The notes below the pieces were generated by a model. It did no database searches. It was not told the origin of the DNA and worked only from the letters and a program-made list of their open reading frames with translations. Shown piece by piece: positions 1 to 6,855 of a DNA stretch of 9,235 nt. Each line of letters begins with the position of its first letter. The first letter of the stretch is position 1. The position numbers and the translations under genes are program-made. The stretch is from Bacteroidales bacterium UBA1077 (GTDB lineage Bacteria; Bacteroidota; Bacteroidia; Bacteroidales; UBA932): contig DCCQ01000128.1 of assembly GCA_002314195.1 (NCBI GenBank), forward strand, positions 1 through 9,235, given 5' to 3'.

Positions 1-18
1 TAAAAATATCTTTTTCAT
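1..18 (-). CDS. 5' start of a secreted protein, probably the metallophosphatase half of a split 5'-nucleotidase (partial)
   Basis: Only six codons lie inside the window. They begin with ATG at 18..16 and read MKKIFL, which looks like the start of a signal peptide; the frame is open to the window edge. The start is 38 bp after the stop of the 5'-nucleotidase C-terminal-domain gene, on the same strand. In Bacteroidales, as I recall, that C-terminal half is usually followed by a separate secreted metallophosphoesterase carrying the catalytic half of a UshA-like enzyme. Calling this gene the partner is inference from context, because no catalytic motif is visible. No clear Shine-Dalgarno sequence precedes the ATG. 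Confidence 0.45.
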
Positions 19-33
19 TTCTGGTTCTTATCA

Positions 34-56
34 GTCACTTCGACAGGCTCAGTGAC
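34..56. repeat. Hairpin-forming intergenic repeat of the TTCGACAGGCTCAG type
   Basis: A perfect 6-bp inverted repeat, GTCACT at 34-39 and AGTGAC at 51-56, encloses an 11-nt loop (TCGACAGGCTC). It fills most of the 38-bp spacer between two secreted-protein genes and abuts the stop codon at 57-59. From memory, motifs of the form cTTCGACA(A/G)GCTCAG with complementary flanks occur as dispersed intergenic repeats in many bacterial genomes, so this is probably one copy of a REP-like element. No U-tract follows it on the minus strand, so a standard intrinsic terminator is unlikely. It could act as an mRNA processing or stability element between the two genes. Confidence 0.55.
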
Positions 57-887
57 CTATTGTATTACTGTTATCCAATGTTGGTTCTGGTACTCGATAG
101 GCTTGCCGGCAGCGGTGAGGCTCCGGACGTAGGCCAGCATCGTGTCGTAGAGATAGCCGTTGCACTTTATGATCTCCACAGCGTTGTTGGCCACCTTGTA
201 GCCGTCGCCTCCGTCAAGAAGGAAGTTCAGAGTCGCGACTCCATAAATCCTGTCATCGTCCAAAGGTTCTACGTTCACGATCGCTGAGACAATCTTGCCA
301 TTCTTCACAGTGACCTCCACGCCCCCGACGATCTGCAAGGTTGTGGAAGCCATCTGATTAAGAAGCGCACGCACGTCACGTCCATGCAAAGCCACGTAAC
401 AGAGATAGTTGCGGAACGGGAACATCGACATGATGTCATCATAAAGCACCTCACCGGCAGGCATGTCAATCCGGACTCCCCCTCGGTTGACGAAACCGAT
501 GTCAACCCGCTTGCCTGTGCTGTCGGCGGTCGCCCTCATCAATTCGTCAATGTACCAATCGTAGATCTCGCACTCCGGATAAGTCCGGACCATCGCCCTT
601 GTCGAATGGCCTATGACGGTCTTCACCTTGGCCATGGCAGGCTGGGCGTCAAGCATTATCCTGGCGACATTCCTAACAGTGCCTTTACGGAATTTGCGAC
701 CGTTAGGAGCGTAATAGGTACAGCCTTTTACCGTGCCCATAGCCTCGCTCACATTCGTCGCGTTTGAAGCCACGACACCGGTACGATGTCCGTCAACAGG
801 ATCTGTTGTCCAAGTGACAGTACGTTCCTGAGCGCCGATACAAAGCCCTCCAGCCAGAAACAGCATGATTATCAGCCGATTTCTCAT
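57..887 (-). CDS. Secreted 5'-nucleotidase C-terminal domain protein (UshA-like, split form)
   Basis: This 276-aa protein corresponds to the C-terminal, substrate-binding domain of UshA-type 5'-nucleotidases and lacks the N-terminal metallophosphoesterase domain. Residues 1 to about 20 form a signal peptide (basic MRNR, then a hydrophobic stretch ending near CIGAQ), so the protein is expected in the periplasm. Family motifs visible are IGHSTRAM (about 92-99), NRGGVR (134-139, the N-x-GG-x-R motif) and DGGDGY (225-230, around the base-stacking aromatic residue). I chose the ATG at 887 because it gives a proper signal peptide and follows the permease stop by 14 bp. An in-frame TTG at 926 would add 13 mostly charged residues and overlap the permease gene. 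It cannot hydrolyse nucleotides alone and presumably acts with a metallophosphatase, probably the next gene (starting at 18). Family assignment is firm; the partner is inferred. Confidence 0.85.
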   Translation of the reverse strand: MRNRLIIMLFLAGGLCIGAQERTVTWTTDPVDGHRTGVVASNATNVSEAMGTVKGCTYYAPNGRKFRKGTVRNVARIMLDAQPAMAKVKTVIGHSTRAMVRTYPECEIYDWYIDELMRATADSTGKRVDIGFVNRGGVRIDMPAGEVLYDDIMSMFPFRNYLCYVALHGRDVRALLNQMASTTLQIVGGVEVTVKNGKIVSAIVNVEPLDDDRIYGVATLNFLLDGGDGYKVANNAVEIIKCNGYLYDTMLAYVRSLTAAGKPIEYQNQHWITVIQ

Positions 888-901
888 CACTTTCTTAGTA
901 A

Positions 902-2302
902 TTATTTCATCCTCAACCACTTCCAAAGATCCTTGAAAGTAGATTTCTTACCGAACATCAGGATGCCCACCTTGTAGATCTTGGCGGAAAGCCAGGCGCA
1001 ACCGACGAAGGTCACGAGCAGCAGAGCGATTGAGACTACCAGCTGCCACATCGGAACTCCGTACGGAATTCTGGCCAGCATCACGATCGGTGATGTGAAC
1101 GGAATCATCGATCCCCAAACAACCACACTGCTGTCCGGATTCTGGAAAGCCACAAGAATGATGAAGTAGGCGATCATCAGCGGGATGGTCAGCGGCATCT
1201 GAAGCTGCTGAGAATCGCCCTCGTTCTCCACGGCGGAGCCCACGGCGGCAAACATTGACGCATAGAGCAAGTACCCAAGAATGAAATAGATAAGGAATGA
1301 GACAATCAGTTTCACCCAAGGAATATTCACAAGCGTGCCGACAATGACACTCATCTCGTCAGGCTCTCCGGCCACAACAGCGGTGGAGTCAGCGGATGCG
1401 TTCAAAGTGGCGGTCGCACCTCCAAGGGCCTGCATCTGATCCGGCGTGACACCCATTGTCTGCGCCATCATCTCAGGATTGCCGGCCATCTCAGCGAACA
1501 TATCCTTACCTACAAAGGCTGTGGCCGCAGAGACGAGCACACCCGTCAGGATAATCCACAGGAAGAACTGTGTCAACGCCACAAGGGCCACACCGATGAT
1601 CTTTCCGAACATCAGGTCAATGGCCTTCACGGACGAGATCAGAACCTCAACGACACGGCTGGTCTTCTCCTCGATGACACTGGACATCACCTGCCCTCCG
1701 AACATCATTATGAACATCCAGATGACGATGCCAAGCAGCATGGAGATGATCATGTACACTCCAGACTCTGAGATTGTCTCATTACCCTTGTCATCCAAGG
1801 TGTATTCTGTCACCTTGACATCGGCCCTCACCTCATCCATGATCTGCGAGAGGTTATCGATGCCGTACTGCTGCACACGATATTCCTCAACCGCCTCATC
1901 AGCCTTATCAGCAAGTCCAGTGGTGAACTCAACCCCCAAAGGGTCTTTTGAATATGTCTGGACAGAGACGGTCTTCTTTACAGTGTCAAGGGGTGACACC
2001 ACCACCAGGACATCCTTACCATACTCCGAGAGACGCGCCTTCACCGAGTCGGGATTCTCTGAGGAATAGTCCGTGAAAGTGAGCCTGTCCGTGTCCTGGA
2101 GATGGCTCATCACGATTCCTGAACGATCGACAACAGCGACATCCTGCTTCCTCTCCTTTGTCCCGGCCATAATCACTCCGAGCACGACCATTGTGACCGC
2201 GAAAATGATCGGAACAAGAATCGTCGTGACAAGGAATGACTTTTTCTTGACGCGGGTGAGATATTCCCTCGCTATGACAGTCTTTATAATTCTAAAATTC
2301 AT
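902..2302 (-). CDS. ABC-2 type transporter permease, NatB/YhaP-like
   Basis: This 466-aa inner-membrane protein is the permease of an ABC-2 exporter. One N-terminal transmembrane helix (about 24-46) follows a basic segment (REYLTRVKKKSF). A soluble extracytoplasmic domain spans about 47-180, and a cluster of roughly five or six helices lies at about 182-204, 233-260, 327-352, 368-388 and 418-442. Conserved NatB-type motifs are visible: EEKTSRVVEVLISSVK (211-226) and GSAVENEGDSQQLQMP (355-370). The start lies 2 bp after the ATPase stop and has a strong Shine-Dalgarno inside the end of that gene, so the two are translationally coupled. A Met- and Ala-rich loop between the third and fourth helices (about 264-320) is notable. 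NatAB of Bacillus exports sodium, but many relatives have unknown substrates, and nothing here identifies one. Confidence 0.9.
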   Translation of the reverse strand: MNFRIIKTVIAREYLTRVKKKSFLVTTILVPIIFAVTMVVLGVIMAGTKERKQDVAVVDRSGIVMSHLQDTDRLTFTDYSSENPDSVKARLSEYGKDVLVVVSPLDTVKKTVSVQTYSKDPLGVEFTTGLADKADEAVEEYRVQQYGIDNLSQIMDEVRADVKVTEYTLDDKGNETISESGVYMIISMLLGIVIWMFIMMFGGQVMSSVIEEKTSRVVEVLISSVKAIDLMFGKIIGVALVALTQFFLWIILTGVLVSAATAFVGKDMFAEMAGNPEMMAQTMGVTPDQMQALGGATATLNASADSTAVVAGEPDEMSVIVGTLVNIPWVKLIVSFLIYFILGYLLYASMFAAVGSAVENEGDSQQLQMPLTIPLMIAYFIILVAFQNPDSSVVVWGSMIPFTSPIVMLARIPYGVPMWQLVVSIALLLVTFVGCAWLSAKIYKVGILMFGKKSTFKDLWKWLRMK

Positions 2303-2304
2303 GA

Positions 2305-3225
2305 CTATGCCTCCTCAGTTACAAGTTTTATGAATATGTCGTTCATCCTCGGAATCAGTTCCTTGAACGAGTTGACGACGATGTCCTGCGCCAGCAGGGC
2401 CGAAAGCGCGTCGTTGGACGAGACATGCTCTCCGAGCGTCAGCACGGCGGTGTGGCGGCCGGCGTTGTCCTCATCCGAAAGGACTTTGAATATTCCTTCG
2501 GCATCCTTCACATTGTCCTCACCGGTGTAGACAAGTTCGATGTTGTTGTTGCCGTACTTGTGACGAATCTCATTTACACCTCCGGTGATCACCAGATGGG
2601 ACTTGTTGATGAGGGCTATGTTGTCGCAGAGTTCCTCGACAGATTCCATGTTGTGGGTCGAAAGGATGATCGTGGCACCCTCGTCCTTCAAACGAAGGAT
2701 CTCCTTGCGGATCAGCTCGGCGTTCACCGGATCGAAACCGGAGAACGGCTCGTCCAGAATCATCAGGGACGGCTTGTGGACAACGGTCGTGATGAACTGG
2801 ACCTTCTGGGCCATTCCCTTGGACAGTTCCTCGACCTTCTTCTTCCACCAGTCCTGGATTCCGAAACGCACAAACCACTCCTTCAACGCCTTACGAGCTT
2901 CAGCAGCGCTCATGCCTTTCAACTGGGCCAGATACATGGCCTGGTCTCCGACCTCCATCTTGCGGTAAAGGCCGCGCTCCTCAGGCAGATAGCCTATCTT
3001 CTCAACGTCCGACTGGGTTATCGGGCGTCCGTCAAACAAAACTTCTCCTCCGTTGGGAATTGTTATCCGGTTAATGATGCGGATCAATGTCGTCTTTCCG
3101 GCTCCGTTAGGGCCCAGAAGACCGAAGATCCCGCCTTTAGGAATGTTCACGCTGACTTTGTCAAGCGCTACTTTCTCTCCGAAATTCTTGCAGATGTCCC
3201 TGCATTCGATGATGTTCTCGCTCAT
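2305..3225 (-). CDS. ABC transporter ATP-binding protein, NatA/YhaQ-like
   Basis: A 306-aa cytoplasmic ATPase that powers the adjacent ABC-2 permease. All nucleotide-binding motifs are intact: Walker A GPNGAGKT (38-45), a signature motif in the LSKGM form (134-138), Walker B LMILDE (154-159), D-loop region FSGFDP (161-166) and the H-loop histidine 191 in STHN. The LSKGM signature and a C-terminal extension (about 215-306, ending near DIFIKLV) are typical of the NatA/YhaQ branch of exporter ATPases with a DUF4162-like tail. The ATG at 3225 is 5 bp after the holA stop with no good Shine-Dalgarno, so translation is probably coupled to holA. The pair is expected to pump an ion, small molecule or peptide out of the cytoplasm; the substrate is unknown. 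Confidence 0.93.
   Translation of the reverse strand: MSENIIECRDICKNFGEKVALDKVSVNIPKGGIFGLLGPNGAGKTTLIRIINRITIPNGGEVLFDGRPITQSDVEKIGYLPEERGLYRKMEVGDQAMYLAQLKGMSAAEARKALKEWFVRFGIQDWWKKKVEELSKGMAQKVQFITTVVHKPSLMILDEPFSGFDPVNAELIRKEILRLKDEGATIILSTHNMESVEELCDNIALINKSHLVITGGVNEIRHKYGNNNIELVYTGEDNVKDAEGIFKVLSDEDNAGRHTAVLTLGEHVSSNDALSALLAQDIVVNSFKELIPRMNDIFIKLVTEEA
2310..2316 (-). promoter_or_regulatory. Strong Shine-Dalgarno sequence of the ABC permease gene
   Basis: The minus strand reads GAGGAGG, 7 nt before the ATG at 2302. It overlaps the last Glu-Glu-Ala codons of the upstream ATPase gene. Good complementarity to the 16S rRNA tail is uncommon in Bacteroidetes. Its placement suggests termination-reinitiation coupling that keeps ATPase and permease in proportion. 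Confidence 0.7.
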
Positions 3226-3230
3226 AAAGC

Positions 3231-4274
3231 TTATATAGATAAAATCTTACTGGTCAATTCAACAAGCAATTCTCCCGGAGTGGCCTCCCCGGCATCTCCA
3301 CCTTTGCCTTTGTAGTCATATTCACAAAGAAGGGAGATCACTTCCATCGCCTTGCGGACCGGATAGTTGGCCACCGCTGTATCATATTCCTTCCAAAAGT
3401 AGGGGTTCACGCCTTGCAGGGCCGCGGCGACAGCGGCTTTGTCCGGGAAGCGGCTCTTCTCCTTCAACGCCGCATATTTCAGGATTCTGGCGAAGTGCGT
3501 GTAAAGTGCGCTGACAGCCATCGGCATGGCGAATTTTGCGGACTCACCTATCCTAGCGGCTATTTTCAACGCCCTTGGGCTATTCTTCGCTGACAGTTCC
3601 TTGGTCAACTCGAACACGCTGAACTCCCGGCTGATACCCACATTACGCTCGATGTCTGAGACTGTGATCTGTTTCGTTCCCTCGGGCAGGTTTTTCAGCA
3701 TCTTGTCAGTCTCTACGGCAATCCGCCCCAGATTCGTGCCGGCCGATTCCGCCAGCAGGGCGGCACCCTCTGGATCAATGGTCAGTCCACGGCCAGAGAA
3801 ATACTGCGCTATCCACGAAGGCATCTCGTAGTCTCTCAGCGCGTTGGATTCGACAACAATCCCGTTTTTGGAAGCCTGCTTGTACAAAGCCTTGCGCTTG
3901 TCCGCCGAGGCTCCACGCATCAGAAGCACAAGAACAGTGGAATCCAAAGGCTTCTCGCAGTAGACCGAGAGTTTCTCCAGATCCCTCATCGCCTGAGCGT
4001 CTTTCACCACGACAAGCTGCCTTTCGGCCATCATCGGGAAACGCCTCGCGGCAGTGATGACAGTGTCGGCATCCACGTCCGAGCCATAGCAGATCGTCTC
4101 GTTGAAATCCCTCGAAGCCTCGTCAAGGGCATTCTCGATGACAGCGTCGCAGACCATGTCCGTATAATACGGTTCGTCCCCCATCAGAAGATAGACTGGG
4201 GCGAACTGTCCTGACTTGACAGCGGCTATTATCTCACGGCACTGGCTGCCGACATTGACTGTTCCCTTAGCCAT
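3231..4274 (-). CDS. holA: DNA polymerase III subunit delta
   Basis: This 347-aa protein matches the clamp-loader delta subunit, which opens the beta sliding clamp so it can be placed on DNA. The N-terminal region has the family's characteristic YLLMGDEPYYTD (28-39), the degenerate P-loop area of a non-hydrolysing AAA+ fold. FPMMAERQLVVVKDA (79-93) is also typical. The remainder fits the AAA+ lid and the C-terminal helical collar, including the segment around EFSVFELTKELSAKNSPRAL (217-236). Length is normal for the family. The ATG at 4274 lies 11 bp after the GH3 stop, and its own stop is 5 bp before the ABC ATPase start, so it is embedded in the operon. No in-frame disruption is visible. The gene is expected to be essential. 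Confidence 0.95.
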   Translation of the reverse strand: MAKGTVNVGSQCREIIAAVKSGQFAPVYLLMGDEPYYTDMVCDAVIENALDEASRDFNETICYGSDVDADTVITAARRFPMMAERQLVVVKDAQAMRDLEKLSVYCEKPLDSTVLVLLMRGASADKRKALYKQASKNGIVVESNALRDYEMPSWIAQYFSGRGLTIDPEGAALLAESAGTNLGRIAVETDKMLKNLPEGTKQITVSDIERNVGISREFSVFELTKELSAKNSPRALKIAARIGESAKFAMPMAVSALYTHFARILKYAALKEKSRFPDKAAVAAALQGVNPYFWKEYDTAVANYPVRKAMEVISLLCEYDYKGKGGDAGEATPGELLVELTSKILSI

Positions 4275-4285
4275 TCAAGGCCGCG

Positions 4286-6553
4286 TTAGTATTTGAAATC
4301 AATTGTTTTACGGATATCCTCGGACGAAGCTCCCACAAGAATCCTGTAGTTACCCTTCTCGGCGACCCAGTCATGCTTCTCGGCATCGAAATAACTGATG
4401 GCAGCCTTGTCCAAGGTGACTTTCACCTCACCCGACTTGCCTGGCTCAAGGAATATCTTGCCGAAGCCCTTGAGTTCCTTTACCGGACGCTCCACAGAGC
4501 TTTCTGGAGCGCTGACATAGATCTGCACAATCTCAGCGCCAGCCACAGATCCGGTGTTCTTCACAGGAACAGTGACGGTCAGCCCTTTGTCAATCGAGCC
4601 CGATGTCTTAGGCTCGCCATATTCAAAGGTGGTGTAGCTGAGACCGTAGCCGAACGGGAAGGTTGGCTTGATGGCACTGTGCTCGAACCAACGGTAGCCC
4701 ACGAATATTCCCTCAGTGTAGGTCTCATCGTAGATGGTCTTGTCCTGAACTCCCATCTTTACGGTCTCTTTGCGAGGGATTCCAGGATACTGAATCTCGC
4801 TCTGAACCGGATAGTCGGCAAGTGCGGCACCAATTGTGAACGGCAGTTTTCCGGAAGGGGTCACGTCGCCTGAAAGAACGTCAGCCAAAGAGTGTCCAGC
4901 CTCGCTTCCAAGGTACCAATCCTGGACTATCGCCGGCACCTTGTCAGCCCAAGGCATCGCCACAGCGTTTCCAGATATATTCACAACTACAAGTTTAGGG
5001 TTGGCGGCGGCAAGAGCCTCGATCACAGCGTTCTGTGAATATGGCAGTTCGTAACTTTCCCTGTCGGCTCCCTCACAGTCCTGATGCTCACTCTTGTTAA
5101 GGCCGCCGACAAAGATCACACAGTCAGCGTCTTTTGCAGCGGCGACAGCATCCGCGATCAGTTTTTCCGCCGGACGGGCCTCGCTGAGATCCTGTCCGGT
5201 TGAGACGCCATCGAACTGACCACCGAGATTCCCGATATAGCCACGCTCATAAACGACCTCAGCATCCTTGAATCTTTCCATGATTCCTCTTAACGGAGAG
5301 ACCTCGTCCTTGGCTTTGAGCGAGGAACTTCCGCCGCCCACGGTCATCATCTTCACAGCATTCTCACCTACCACCAGAATCTTTTTAGCATCCTTTATCG
5401 GCAGGATTCCGCCATCGTTCTTGAGAAGTACAATGGACTCTGCACCAATCTTTCTGGCTGCCGCGATGTGCTCAGGGCCCACGAATGAACCGTAAGGGCG
5501 GTTTCTGTCCATCACCGTGCGGAACATCAGCCGGAGGACTCTGCGAGCCTTGTTGTCAAGGACTTCCGTGGAATATTTCCCTTCCTTGATTCCCTTGAGG
5601 TAAGGTCCGGAAAGGTAGTAGTTGGCATAGGCGTTGGAAGCAGACCAGCTGAGTCCGTTGGTAAAAGTTCCGAACTCCATGTCCAATCCGTTGTTCACAG
5701 CCTGATCAGTGTCATGCGTTCCGCCCCAATCGCTGATGACAACACCGTCAAATCCCCACTCACCCTTAAGGATGTCATTCAGGGTGTACTGATTCTGGCA
5801 GCACCACTGGTTCTTGTAGAGGTTGTAAGCTCCCATGATAGCCCAAGCCCTTCCCTCGGTCACAGCGGCCTTGAACGCCGGGAGATAGATCTCGTAGAGA
5901 GTCCTGTCATCGACGGTCACATTAGTCGTGAAGCGGTTATATTCCTGATTGTTCAAAGCGTAGTGCTTCACGCAGGCAGCCACGCCGTTGCTCTGCACTC
6001 CCTTGACGTAGGGCACGACCATGCGGCTTGAAAGGTAAGGATCCTCGCCCATATATTCAAAGCTGCGTCCGTTGAGAGGAGTCCTGCAGATGTTCACGCC
6101 AGGTCCGAGGAGCACGTCCTTCTTGCGGTAGCGGGCTTCCTCCCCGATGCTCTTTCCGTAAAGGGCAGACATCTCCGTGTTCCATGTGGCGGCCAGAGCG
6201 GTCAACGCCGGGAACGCCGTGCAGGAGTCATTCGTCCACCCAGCCTGGCTCCATTTGTCCCAAAGTACTTCAGGACGGATTCCATGAGGGCCGTCTGATG
6301 TCCAAATCTCTGGTATGCCAAGGCGAGGCACTCCTGCTGAGCTGAACTTTGACTGGGCGTGAAGGATCGCAACCTTCTCCTCGGTCGTCATCCTCGAAAG
6401 AGCGTCCTCCACCCTTTCCTCAATGTTTTTACTTTCATCAAGAAAGACAGGCCCGCCATTTCCGGCGGCCTGTCTTCCGACACCTCTTTGCTGACCACAC
6501 GAGGCGGCGATGCCAGCCACGGCTATCAGACTTAAAATCAGTTTAGTTTTCAT
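4286..6553 (-). CDS. Glycoside hydrolase family 3 beta-glycosidase, predicted lipoprotein
   Basis: A 755-aa GH3 enzyme, likely a beta-glucosidase or beta-xylosidase acting on oligosaccharides in the periplasm or at the cell surface. A lipoprotein signal peptide ends at IAASC, with lipidated Cys19, followed by a Gly-rich linker (20-35). No acidic surface-export signal follows the cysteine, so a periplasmic location is more likely. The TIM-barrel domain contains NGRSFEYMGEDP (161-172), VKHY (195-198) and the nucleophile region VISDWGG, with predicted nucleophile Asp275. The alpha/beta sandwich domain (about 370-580) holds CEGADR (493-498), where Glu494 is the candidate acid/base. PFGYGLSYTTFEY (633-645) precedes a C-terminal fibronectin-III-like domain (about 655-740). 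It starts 8 bp after hpf and ends 11 bp before holA. No SusC/SusD pair or sugar regulator is nearby, so substrate cannot be assigned from context. Confidence 0.93.
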   Translation of the reverse strand: MKTKLILSLIAVAGIAASCGQQRGVGRQAAGNGGPVFLDESKNIEERVEDALSRMTTEEKVAILHAQSKFSSAGVPRLGIPEIWTSDGPHGIRPEVLWDKWSQAGWTNDSCTAFPALTALAATWNTEMSALYGKSIGEEARYRKKDVLLGPGVNICRTPLNGRSFEYMGEDPYLSSRMVVPYVKGVQSNGVAACVKHYALNNQEYNRFTTNVTVDDRTLYEIYLPAFKAAVTEGRAWAIMGAYNLYKNQWCCQNQYTLNDILKGEWGFDGVVISDWGGTHDTDQAVNNGLDMEFGTFTNGLSWSASNAYANYYLSGPYLKGIKEGKYSTEVLDNKARRVLRLMFRTVMDRNRPYGSFVGPEHIAAARKIGAESIVLLKNDGGILPIKDAKKILVVGENAVKMMTVGGGSSSLKAKDEVSPLRGIMERFKDAEVVYERGYIGNLGGQFDGVSTGQDLSEARPAEKLIADAVAAAKDADCVIFVGGLNKSEHQDCEGADRESYELPYSQNAVIEALAAANPKLVVVNISGNAVAMPWADKVPAIVQDWYLGSEAGHSLADVLSGDVTPSGKLPFTIGAALADYPVQSEIQYPGIPRKETVKMGVQDKTIYDETYTEGIFVGYRWFEHSAIKPTFPFGYGLSYTTFEYGEPKTSGSIDKGLTVTVPVKNTGSVAGAEIVQIYVSAPESSVERPVKELKGFGKIFLEPGKSGEVKVTLDKAAISYFDAEKHDWVAEKGNYRILVGASSEDIRKTIDFKY
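6444..6476 (-). other. Strong hairpin inside the start of the GH3 coding sequence
   Basis: A perfect 10-bp inverted repeat (AAGACAGGCC at 6444-6453 and GGCCTGTCTT at 6467-6476) encloses a further GCC/GGC pairing with one bulged base and a 6-nt apical loop. On the transcribed strand the stem is followed by TTTCTTG, giving a terminator-like layout. It codes for residues about 26-37 of the GH3 protein, the low-complexity linker after the lipobox, where protein constraint is weak. It may attenuate or stabilise the operon mRNA, or be a remnant of a repeat. The structure is visible directly; function is inferred. Confidence 0.5.
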
Positions 6554-6561
6554 CTACGTTT

Positions 6562-6855
6562 TTATGCTTCAAATTTCTTTTCCTTTGTTCTAATGATTTT
6601 CTCTTTCATCAGATCAACAGCCGCGCTCACCGCGTCCTCGAACGAAGTTGAACTCCTTTCGATGACAAGATCCTGACCGTAGGCCCTTGTCTGGATCCTG
6701 ACATTCTTGTTGTCAGGCTCCTTGAGCAAAGATAAAGTCACCTCCATTCCGTCGAGATGGTCGCTGAATCTGGAAAGTTTCGAGACCTTCTTCTCTACAT
6801 AGTCGAGCAGTTTCTGATCCGCGTCGAACTTCAGGGATTTTACTCTAATCTCCAT
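6562..6855 (-). CDS. hpf: Ribosome hibernation promoting factor, short HPF/RaiA family
   Basis: A 97-aa protein of the short HPF type. These proteins bind in the decoding region of the 30S subunit and inactivate ribosomes in stationary phase or under stress. The beta-alpha-beta-beta-beta-alpha fold is recognisable: MEIRVKSLKFDA (1-12), then a helix carrying YVEKKVSKLSRF (19-30), the strands around MEVTLSLLKE and NVRIQTRAYG, and the final helix SFEDAVSAAVDLMKEKI. The long-HPF C-terminal dimerisation domain is absent. I chose the ATG at 6855 because GGAGG lies 5 nt upstream and the family begins at this methionine. An upstream ATG at 6894 would add 13 unrelated residues. The start overlaps the 3' end of the xerC-like gene by 11 bp, so the two are translationally linked. 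Confidence 0.93.
   Translation of the reverse strand: MEIRVKSLKFDADQKLLDYVEKKVSKLSRFSDHLDGMEVTLSLLKEPDNKNVRIQTRAYGQDLVIERSSTSFEDAVSAAVDLMKEKIIRTKEKKFEA

Noticed and set aside
1446..2069. Plus-strand open frame of 207 codons opposite the ABC permease
   Set aside because: Ser/Thr-rich antisense shadow of a well-supported gene, without a recognisable domain.
2425..3315. Long plus-strand open frame of 296 codons opposite the ABC ATPase
   Set aside because: It is antisense to a gene with all ABC motifs intact, has no recognisable domain, and arises from codon bias on the real strand.
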